From: G039029935 sp039029935
GTDB lineage: Bacteria; Chloroflexota; Anaerolineae; Caldilineales; Caldilineaceae
Assembly: GCA_039029935.1 (NCBI GenBank)
Contig: JBCCFC010001013.1
Span: 1 to 5,151, forward strand
Length of the DNA stretch: 5,151 nt
Direction: 5' to 3'
A program made the position numbers and the translations under genes. The notes beneath the pieces were generated by a model. It searched no databases. It had not been told where the DNA came from and saw nothing but the letters and a program-made list of their open reading frames with translations. This document shows positions 1 through 5,121 of this stretch, one piece after another (the first letter of the stretch is position 1; each line of letters opens with the position of its first letter).

Positions 1-1
1 C

Positions 2-1141
2 ATGCCAAACATCGAAATCACCGACAACTTTGAACGCTTTAACCAAAAGGATGATGTCTTCCGCCGTTCCTGGTGGGACGAGACCATTCGCAGTGCTAAG
101 AGTAAGCTGTTCTATGCCACCTATCGTGAACCACTCAAGACGTGGCGACGTGCGGATGGCTTTACACAGAAGGACTATGCGCTGCGCAATGCAGCCTGGC
201 ATGTCAGTGACATCTTCACCGAACTCAAGGAAGAGCAAGATCGGCGGGAAGGGTTTTCGGACGAGTTTACGCTTTACCGTGATGTGGCAGAACACAAATT
301 AGATGTGGGGACACCCGAAGAGGCGGCAACAGAGATCAAGCGTGTCGCCAAGGGTTTTGGTGCAGATTTGGTTGGTGTCACGGCTTATGATGAACGCTGG
401 ATGTATGTCAACAAATTTAGCGACATGAGCCAAACCGAGAAACCACAGGAGATTCCGGATGGTCTCAACCGCGTGATTGTCACCGCCCAGGCAATGGACT
501 ATGACCTCATTCGTACAGTCCCCTCTGCCCTCAGCGGTGCGGCAACGGGGCTAGGCTATTCGCATGATGCGCTGGTGGTGCTGTCGATTGCGCAGTACAT
601 CCGCAACTTGGGCTATCATGCGGTTGCCAGCATGAATGACACAGCACTGGCGATTCCGTTGGCGATTCAGGCAGGATTGGGAGAATATGGCCGACATGGC
701 CTGCTGATTACCAAGGAGTTTGGTCCACGTGTGCGGCTGGGCAAAATCTTTACAGACATGCCGCTGGCAACCGACCAACCCATTCAGTTTGGCGTCAAAG
801 AATTCTGCGACACCTGTCGTCGTTGCACAAATGCTTGTCCTGCCAAAGCCATTCCTGTTGGCGAGCCGTCCACCAAAATCCATAATCAATCCAACATCAA
901 GGGCATCAAAAAGTGGACAGTTGATGGCGAGAAGTGTTTTAGTTATTGGGCAGCACAAAACAGCGATTGTTCTATCTGTATCCGCGTCTGTCCCTATAAC
1001 AAAGATTTTAGCAAATGGTGGCATCGTGTCGGGCGACAGTTGGCAGGGACGCGACTGCGTAGCCCAATGCTCAAACTGGACGAGCGGCTGGGCTATGGGC
1101 GGCGAATGAAACCTAAGCAGTGGTGGCAGGGAGAACGATAG
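2..1141 (+). CDS. rdhA: Reductive dehalogenase (RdhA)-family corrinoid/iron-sulfur protein
   Basis: RdhA enzymes use a corrinoid and two [4Fe-4S] clusters to remove halogens reductively. Seen in the 379-residue product: an N-terminal RFNQKDDVFRRSWWD segment (12-26) typical of mature RdhA, a central block with IRNLGYHA (200-207), AGLGEYGRHG (224-233) and TDMP (251-254), a first cluster motif C269-x2-C272-x2-C275-x3-C279-P, then C312 and C323-x2-C326-x3-C330-P for the second cluster, and a C-terminal LDERLGYGRRMKPKQWW (359-375) that matches the family ending. Tyr186, Asn212 and Arg245 have the spacing I recall for PceA Tyr246/Asn272/Arg305. The C-terminus is complete. The start is at the window edge, so an upstream extension with a Tat signal cannot be excluded; as it stands the product is shorter than the usual 450-550 residues and has no signal. 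No RdhB membrane anchor follows. QueG is a relative, but the C-terminal ending fits RdhA better. The substrate is unknown, and the activity may not be dehalogenation. Confidence 0.83.
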   Translation: MPNIEITDNFERFNQKDDVFRRSWWDETIRSAKSKLFYATYREPLKTWRRADGFTQKDYALRNAAWHVSDIFTELKEEQDRREGFSDEFTLYRDVAEHKLDVGTPEEAATEIKRVAKGFGADLVGVTAYDERWMYVNKFSDMSQTEKPQEIPDGLNRVIVTAQAMDYDLIRTVPSALSGAATGLGYSHDALVVLSIAQYIRNLGYHAVASMNDTALAIPLAIQAGLGEYGRHGLLITKEFGPRVRLGKIFTDMPLATDQPIQFGVKEFCDTCRRCTNACPAKAIPVGEPSTKIHNQSNIKGIKKWTVDGEKCFSYWAAQNSDCSICIRVCPYNKDFSKWWHRVGRQLAGTRLRSPMLKLDERLGYGRRMKPKQWWQGER

Positions 1142-1146
1142 GTAAC

Positions 1147-1878
1147 CTACCCATCCGGATGCGCCACAACAATAATACGGTGGCTGTTGTCATCACGCGG
1201 CCAGCAACTCACCAGAGTCAGTCGTTCATCATCAAATTCCTGAATCCACTCTGCATTCTGTACCTTTTGCTCAAACGAAGCATAGCGATCAGGCACAATC
1301 ATCACCTTATCGACTTTATAGTCAAATCGTTCACCATTGGACCAAATCGTTGCCACATCACCTTTTTTAAGCTGGTCTAGTTCACGAAATACAGAGCCAA
1401 GAATATTGTTGTGCGCACTCATGACAATATTGCCTTCCTCACCAGGGACTGAACTATTTTTGTGCCACCCTGCGGCTTTGTCGGCTACATCCCATTCGCT
1501 AAAGACACGTCCAGCGTCATCCTGTTGTGGACTCCAGCCGAGTTCGACCACGGGCGTGTCTAGCTGAATAGCCGGAATACTGAGTCGTTCTGGGAGGATG
1601 GGGCTGTCAGGTGTGGAAACAGAGGGGCCATCAATGGGTGGCGCAGGCTTGGTTGCTGTATCTTCTGTTGTATCGTCCTCTGCATTCGTTTCTTCCGTCA
1701 CACTTGTTTCTTGTGTATCGGTTGCTTCGGCGGAAGATTGCTGCTCAACAATCGGTGTGGGAGTGAATGTCGGTACGGGTTCGGGCGTATCATCGGAATT
1801 ACTCCGCCCACAGCCTGTTGTTAGGCCTATGATTAATAAAAAGACGAGTACGCCTTTGATAGTTAATGTATTCATCAT
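1147..1878 (-). CDS. Sortase-family transpeptidase with N-terminal hydrophobic anchor and disordered linker
   Basis: Sortases cleave a sorting signal on surface proteins and join it to cell wall or pilin amines. Numbering from the chosen start gives 243 residues. Residues 7-22 are a hydrophobic segment followed by Cys23 (GLTTGC), a weak lipobox. Residues 27-95 are a Thr/Glu/Pro-rich acidic linker. The sortase domain runs from PERLSIPAIQLDTPV (96-110) to the end, with catalytic His156 (SAHNN), Cys225 (TLVSCWP) and Arg234 (SHRIIVVA). The catalytic set is complete. The start ATG at 1878-1876 has GAGGA (1888-1884) 5 bases upstream; the next ATG at 1875 has it 8 bases upstream and is equally possible. 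A TTG at 1890 overlaps the Shine-Dalgarno and is unlikely. The gene lies 63 bases after the LysM gene on the same strand, so co-transcription is likely. The subclass was not assigned. No LPXTG-like substrate gene is evident in this window. Confidence 0.9.
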   Translation of the reverse strand: MMNTLTIKGVLVFLLIIGLTTGCGRSNSDDTPEPVPTFTPTPIVEQQSSAEATDTQETSVTEETNAEDDTTEDTATKPAPPIDGPSVSTPDSPILPERLSIPAIQLDTPVVELGWSPQQDDAGRVFSEWDVADKAAGWHKNSSVPGEEGNIVMSAHNNILGSVFRELDQLKKGDVATIWSNGERFDYKVDKVMIVPDRYASFEQKVQNAEWIQEFDDERLTLVSCWPRDDNSHRIIVVAHPDG

Positions 1879-1941
1879 CTTGTTCCTCAAAGTTTCGATT
1901 GAATCAGAGTGGTAATCTCTGCAACCGTATCAGACTCCATG

Positions 1942-3015
1942 TTACTCACTATTCTGCGAACTAATCCTGCGCCCCTGCGCCACCGCAGACACGTGTTCCA
2001 CAGGTCCCCCAATCAAGGCCAGCACAGCACTAAAATTGGTTTCTCCACCACGTGGGACAACGTTATGTTCCGGCACGATTTTCCGCATGGCAATCACACG
2101 CCCCAGCGGATCATAGGCTGTCAAGATAACCTGTACACTGACCGCCTCCTCTGGACCTGCGTTATAGATGCGACCGCTGACCGTGTACGATTCGTAGCGC
2201 TCACCCTCACCTGTCAGGTCCCGTATCTCCAAATCACGATAATAGCTGCCGACATATGCTGGGACACCACTGATCGGATGGAGCCGATAGCGTTCAAAGT
2301 GCTCTGGGGCATCCGCAAACAAGATCGCAAACGGGCTACGCTCATCGACATCCACCAAGTCTAAAGCAACGAGTGCATTGGCCTGCGTAAGTTCCGTTTC
2401 ATTTTCATCTAATAAGGCTACGCCAACGCGTAGTTGCTCCAATGCACCACCACTATCATTGTGTACTTCACCCATGACCAAGAGGCCACCGATGCCTGTT
2501 TTGTGAAAACGTACATTCTCAATGGCAAAGGCAATCGGCGTTGGGGTCGGTGTCAAACTCGTGTCCTGGGTTGCTTCTTCCTCCTCGCTAGGGATAAACA
2601 GCTCCTGCCCAATCTGTAGGACTCTAGGATCGAGAATACCATTGGCCTCTTGTAGTGCTGACACCGTGACATTATACTGACCCGCAATTGCCAATAGACT
2701 CTCCCCCGGCTCAATGACATGAATGACGGGTGTTGGTGTGATGGTTGGTGTGGCCGTCGGCTCTGGTGTATAAGGGGCCGGTGTGGCGGTGGGCAGCGGT
2801 GTTGCCAGCACAACTTCAACGGCAATAGTGGCTGTTGGCTCTGGCGTTGGTGTTGGCGAAATCGTGATGACTTGCCCACAGCCGACACCGCTTACCGCCA
2901 GCAGCACCATCCAGAAAAATTGTATATAGCGACCTGATAGACGCGACTCGGGTTGCGAGCGAGCACGAACTATATGCTGGCTCACAAAGTACGTATCAAT
3001 CCAAAGTATGTTCAT
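1942..3015 (-). CDS. LysM-domain surface (lipo)protein with two FxLYD-like domains
   Basis: This is a probable exported envelope protein that binds peptidoglycan or another glycan through LysM. From the ATG at 3015 it has 357 residues. In order: a charged N-terminus, a hydrophobic segment (31-45) ending in GVGC with Cys46 as possible lipidation site (non-ideal lipobox), a Thr/Pro/Glu linker (53-97), one LysM domain (98-142, from HVIEPGESLLAIAGQYNV to LQIGQELFIP), a second short Pro linker (154-160), and two beta-rich repeats. The repeats share a pattern: VMGEVHNDSGG (180-190) with VALLDENE (199-206), and VSGRIYNAGPE (279-289) with VILTAYDPLG (296-305). This is typical of FxLYD domains. The start was chosen because a candidate promoter places transcription about 2 bases upstream, which implies a leaderless mRNA. 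A GTG at 2985 (347 residues) is an alternative; neither has a Shine-Dalgarno. An open frame reaching back to 3123 would cross the promoter and is not favoured. The sortase gene follows. Confidence 0.87.
   Translation of the reverse strand: MNILWIDTYFVSQHIVRARSQPESRLSGRYIQFFWMVLLAVSGVGCGQVITISPTPTPEPTATIAVEVVLATPLPTATPAPYTPEPTATPTITPTPVIHVIEPGESLLAIAGQYNVTVSALQEANGILDPRVLQIGQELFIPSEEEEATQDTSLTPTPTPIAFAIENVRFHKTGIGGLLVMGEVHNDSGGALEQLRVGVALLDENETELTQANALVALDLVDVDERSPFAILFADAPEHFERYRLHPISGVPAYVGSYYRDLEIRDLTGEGERYESYTVSGRIYNAGPEEAVSVQVILTAYDPLGRVIAMRKIVPEHNVVPRGGETNFSAVLALIGGPVEHVSAVAQGRRISSQNSE
2728..2859 (-). repeat. Low-complexity Thr/Pro-coding linker tract
   Basis: Codons 53-96 of the LysM gene give degenerate TPTP/EPTAT units, seen on the plus strand as repeated ggtgttggtgt and gtggcggtggg-like words. 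It encodes a flexible spacer between membrane anchor and LysM domain. It is a coding repeat, not a mobile or regulatory element. Such tracts can change length between strains. Confidence 0.75.
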
Positions 3016-3023
3016 AATGGTAG

Positions 3024-3053
3024 AGTATAGCAGATAAATCAGGCGCGTTCCAA
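3024..3053 (-). promoter_or_regulatory. Candidate sigma70-type promoter for the LysM-sortase operon
   Basis: On the minus strand: -35 TTGGAA (3053-3048, 4 of 6 consensus), an 18-base spacer, and -10 TATACT (3029-3024) preceded by TGC, an extended -10. Transcription would start near 3017, only about 2 bases before the ATG at 3015. This supports a leaderless start or use of the downstream GTG at 2985. It stands back to back with the plus-strand promoter. Confidence 0.55.
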
Positions 3054-3059
3054 AGAATG

Positions 3060-3068
3060 TGCTATAAT
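3060..3068 (+). promoter_or_regulatory. Candidate extended -10 promoter for the metallophosphoesterase gene
   Basis: TGC (3060-3062) followed by the perfect -10 TATAAT (3063-3068). No good -35 is seen around 3040-3045, so it would rely on the TGn extension. The predicted start is near 3075, leaving a leader of about 47 bases with a weak purine-rich ribosome site (GAGAAAGAG, 3104-3112) 9 bases before the ATG at 3122. It may also drive the two downstream membrane-protein genes. Confidence 0.55.
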
Positions 3069-3121
3069 ATTGAATATACAAACTTCTAATGTTCATATTA
3101 CATGAGAAAGAGCAGTCAATC

Positions 3122-3622
3122 ATGAAATTAGCTGTATTATCAGATAGTCATGACAACATTTGGCGTTTAGAAACGGCACTGCAACAAGTCGTTACAGTGG
3201 GTGATGTGGATGCGCTTTTATTTCTTGGAGATTTCTGCGCACCATTTAGCCTCAAACAAATCGCTGATGCCTTTTCAGGACCCATTCACTGTGTCCCCGG
3301 CAATAATGATGGCGATATGTTTTTGTTAATGACGATTGCCGCCCAAGCAGGGAACGTAACATTTTACAATCCCGTTGGTCAATTAACGTTTGATGGTGTC
3401 CCCATTGCTATCACGCATTACCCTGAAATTGCCGAAGGGTTGGCCGCAACAGGCCAATACAAAGCGGTCTTTAGTGGACATACGCATGTCTTTATGAAAA
3501 AGCAGGTTGGCGAAACACTCTGGATCAATCCTGGGGAAATTATGGGACGCTTTGGTGAGCCAAGTTTTGTTTTTTTTGACACCAAGACTACGACCTTTGA
3601 ACGCGTAATGATTCCATCTTAG
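3122..3622 (+). CDS. YfcE/MJ0936-type calcineurin-like metallophosphoesterase
   Basis: This is a small cytoplasmic two-metal phosphodiesterase or phosphatase of 166 residues, the normal length for the family. The metal-binding motifs occur in the expected order: D8-x-H10 (LSDSHDN), G36-D37 (FLGDF), G60-N61-N62-D63, H99 in THYPE, and G119-H120-T121-H122. NPGEI at 136-140 follows as in relatives. No motif residue is missing and there is no signal peptide or membrane segment. The start at 3122 aligns the protein directly with the family N-terminus (MKLAVLSDSH); an in-frame ATG at 3089 would add 11 unmatched residues and lacks a ribosome site. The physiological substrate of this family is often unknown; members hydrolyse artificial phosphodiesters. 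The gene is divergent from the LysM gene and 56 bases before an unknown membrane-protein gene on the same strand. The family call is firm and the substrate unknown. Confidence 0.92.
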   Translation: MKLAVLSDSHDNIWRLETALQQVVTVGDVDALLFLGDFCAPFSLKQIADAFSGPIHCVPGNNDGDMFLLMTIAAQAGNVTFYNPVGQLTFDGVPIAITHYPEIAEGLAATGQYKAVFSGHTHVFMKKQVGETLWINPGEIMGRFGEPSFVFFDTKTTTFERVMIPS

Positions 3623-3651
3623 CATATAGGTTGATCATTCACTTACGTTAT

Positions 3652-3666
3652 TTCTTAGTATAAGAA
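3652..3666 (+). other. Short A/T-rich inverted repeat before a ribosome binding site
   Basis: TTCTTA (3652-3657), loop GTA, TAAGAA (3661-3666): a perfect 6-base stem with one G-C pair. It touches the first bases of the ribosome site AAGGGAG (3665-3671). It lacks the G+C-rich stem and T-tract of an intrinsic terminator, and a role in translation is only a possibility. Confidence 0.3.
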
Positions 3667-3678
3667 GGGAGCAATGTT

Positions 3679-4470
3679 ATGTCACCCATACTGATCGGTA
3701 TACTAGCAGTCCTTGTACTATCTGTTCTTATTATATTATTTCGACGACGAAACGCCAACAGCCAACCAAGCGAGGAATATGTAGCTGTGTCTTCGCTTGG
3801 CAGTGATGTTGAATCGACGACATTTGTTGACGAACAGCAAGGGAAACGGCAACTCAATTTACGGCTATCTAAGGCGCAACAAAAATTAGTCAAATATACG
3901 CCGAATAAAGCTGTAAAACAAAGCAAGTTAAGCGATCAATTTCATCAATGGGTGACAGAAAATGAGCGCATGAGTGAATCCGTATGCGCTTGGATTGGGG
4001 GGTTCTCGCAACGTGAGACTAAATTGTTCATCGCTGTTTTGAATGATTATTGCCAAAGTCTTGCAATGGAATTGCAGTGGTTGTTTGATTCACGGCTGGA
4101 AAAGGTGCCCGATGTCCACCATTCATTAACCGATGCTGTCACTTTTTATTGTGAAATGCTCTATCATACGGCCCAACTCAGCCCACAAACACAGTTATTT
4201 CAAGCCTATACCAATATAGACACCAATCTTGCAGCCAAATCAAATCGAGAATTGGTCAATACGCTCTATCATATCTTTAGCATAAAGGGGTTGATTCCAG
4301 TCGAAGCCGCTAACGAAGTGGCTGAAAATAGCAACCGCAAACGGAGATGGCTCATGGTCGAAACAGTTCAGCAGGCATTTGAAGAGAGTCCAGTTGCGGC
4401 CATGAATGCATTCTATATAATGTTAACAGGCCAAGTTCAACAGCAGTCCCATGGTGATGATATAGTGTAA
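3679..4470 (+). CDS. Unrecognised single-pass membrane protein with helical cytoplasmic domain
   Basis: I do not recognise this 263-residue protein. Residues 3-21 form one hydrophobic helix followed at once by FRRR (21-24), which predicts N-terminus out and body in the cytoplasm. Residues 25-60 are polar and probably disordered. From about 60 to 255 the sequence looks mostly alpha-helical and soluble, with aromatic-rich stretches such as FHQWVTENERM (88-98) and LQWLFDSRLEKV (132-143), and a basic patch NRKRRW (219-224). Cysteines at 103, 125 and 158 do not form a metal motif. The start is well supported: AAGGGAG (3665-3671) lies 7 bases before the ATG. The gene follows the phosphoesterase gene by 56 bases and precedes a second membrane-anchored unknown by 59, so one transcript is plausible. 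The last four codons (Asp-Ile-Val-stop) lie in a tandem repeat. It is probably a real gene, with function unknown. Confidence 0.8.
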   Translation: MSPILIGILAVLVLSVLIILFRRRNANSQPSEEYVAVSSLGSDVESTTFVDEQQGKRQLNLRLSKAQQKLVKYTPNKAVKQSKLSDQFHQWVTENERMSESVCAWIGGFSQRETKLFIAVLNDYCQSLAMELQWLFDSRLEKVPDVHHSLTDAVTFYCEMLYHTAQLSPQTQLFQAYTNIDTNLAAKSNRELVNTLYHIFSIKGLIPVEAANEVAENSNRKRRWLMVETVQQAFEESPVAAMNAFYIMLTGQVQQQSHGDDIV

Positions 4471-4506
4471 GATATAGTGTAAGACATAGTGTAGTATGTA
4501 GAGTCT
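4459..4506 (+). repeat. Tandem 12-base repeat carrying the stop codon
   Basis: GATATAGTGTAA occurs twice exactly (4459-4470, 4471-4482), then as GACATAGTGTAG (4483-4494, two changes), then as a decayed fourth unit (4495-4506). The unit is four codons long, so each of the first three copies places an in-frame stop (TAA, TAA, TAG) after the unknown membrane-protein gene. Confidence 0.85.
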
Positions 4507-4529
4507 GTATCAAGCTAGGATTTTTTCAA

Positions 4530-5045
4530 ATGTTTTTCTATCCACAAGCATATCTATACACAATTTATTTCCTGCAAGCCTCTCTACTCATGGATAATTG
4601 GTGGGTCGTCGCTGTTCTCTTGCTGATTGCCCTCGTTGTCGCTGGGTGGTTGTTGATGTGGCGACGTGTCAAGCCAGCATTAATGGGTGAATCTAAGCCC
4701 GAAGCACGGCAAGATAAAACGACAGGGGCGCATAATGCCGCTTTAACGCAAGACGTGAATGAGCCAGAAACATTGAGTGGGGCTCCGGCGAGTGATGATA
4801 GCGAGGACTCCATTGGCAACGTCGGTGTAGCAGAACCAACTGAACCTGAAATCATGCCAGACTCACCTGATACACAGATAGAATTGGCCCAAACAGATTC
4901 AAAAATAAATATACTCCATCAATTGATTGCGACCAATGAACAATATTCGGATACCGCTTTACAAAAAACAATAACAGGAAAAGAGTTGAAGCAAAAGCGA
5001 TGGTCTGGCCGAAAAATCCGAAGTTTGAGAAAAATTCTTGACTAA
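4530..5045 (+). CDS. Unrecognised single-pass membrane protein with acidic linker and basic C-terminus
   Basis: I do not recognise this 171-residue protein. A strong hydrophobic helix spans residues 24-44 (from WWVVAVLLLIALVVAGW) and is followed by WRRVK (44-48), which predicts a cytoplasmic body. Residues 52-122 are an acidic, low-complexity, Pro/Glu/Asp/Thr-rich linker, probably disordered. The C-terminal 49 residues (123-171) regain order: a short helix NILHQLIATNEQY (127-139) and a very basic tail (KELKQKRW, GRKIRSLRKILD). The start at 4530 has AGGA (4517-4520) 9 bases upstream. An in-frame ATG at 4590 would begin just before the membrane helix and look more natural as protein, but has no ribosome site. 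It lies 59 bases after another membrane-anchored unknown of the same topology, so they may act together. The basic tail could bind nucleic acid, acidic lipid or a partner; nothing in the sequence decides this. Confidence 0.7.
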   Translation: MFFYPQAYLYTIYFLQASLLMDNWWVVAVLLLIALVVAGWLLMWRRVKPALMGESKPEARQDKTTGAHNAALTQDVNEPETLSGAPASDDSEDSIGNVGVAEPTEPEIMPDSPDTQIELAQTDSKINILHQLIATNEQYSDTALQKTITGKELKQKRWSGRKIRSLRKILD

Positions 5046-5057
5046 AATAGGATTTTA
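5043..5057 (+). terminator. Weak A/T-rich hairpin at a gene end, doubtful terminator
   Basis: TAAAAT (5043-5048), AGG, ATTTTA (5052-5057) form a 6-base stem that includes the stop codon of the preceding gene. There is no G-C pair in the stem, so as an intrinsic terminator it is doubtful. It is recorded because it is the only dyad between this gene and the tRNA promoter. Confidence 0.2.
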
Positions 5058-5080
5058 ACGAATTTTGTACGATTTCAGAC

Positions 5081-5109
5081 TTGACATCCATGCAAAACCA
5101 CGCTATAAT
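5081..5109 (+). promoter_or_regulatory. Perfect-consensus sigma70-type promoter for the tRNA
   Basis: TTGACA (5081-5086), a 17-base spacer, and TATAAT (5104-5109): both hexamers match consensus exactly. Predicted initiation is near 5116, about 6 bases before the mature tRNA 5' end at 5122. Strong near-consensus promoters are expected for stable RNA genes. Confidence 0.88.
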
Positions 5110-5121
5110 CACAAACAGATT

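Noticed and set aside
782..997. QueG (epoxyqueuosine reductase) as the identity of the first gene
   Set aside because: The Fe-S region is similar, but the second cluster region (CFSYW then CSICIRVCP), the N-terminal RFNQKDDVFRR block and the GYG..WW ending fit RdhA better. It is kept as the main alternative.
551..1024. Open frame of 157 codons on the minus strand inside the RdhA-like gene
   Set aside because: It lies wholly antisense to a gene with strong family motifs, its product has no recognisable domain, and it has no independent support.
1879..1890. TTG start for the sortase at 1890
   Set aside because: The TTG is part of the TTGAGGA Shine-Dalgarno that serves the ATG codons at 1878 and 1875.
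1909..2364. Open frame of 151 codons on the plus strand opposite the LysM gene
   Set aside because: It is a shadow of the FxLYD-like coding region; the product is rich in His, Thr and Arg without pattern or domain.
2553..2888. Minus-strand frame overlapping the LysM gene, product full of Pro, His, Gln and Arg
   Set aside because: It is the alternative reading of the Thr/Pro-coding repeat; low complexity explains its openness.
3016..3123. N-terminal extension of the LysM protein to an ATG at 3123
   Set aside because: It would run through the predicted promoter and into the start codon of the divergent phosphoesterase gene, with no ribosome site.
3623..3678. Separate promoter for the first unknown membrane protein (TTGATC at 3631 with TAGTAT near 3656)
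   Set aside because: The spacing is 19 bases and the -10 is weak; readthrough from the upstream promoter is simpler.
3674..3694. Six-codon open frame beginning ATGTTATGT just before the unknown gene
   Set aside because: Its ATG is only 2 bases from the ribosome site, too close for efficient use, and it overlaps the true start in another frame.
4852..5112. Minus-strand frame of 86 codons with hydrophobic product crossing the tRNA promoter
   Set aside because: It is antisense to a gene with a ribosome site and overlaps a perfect promoter on the other strand; hydrophobicity comes from A/T-rich sequence.
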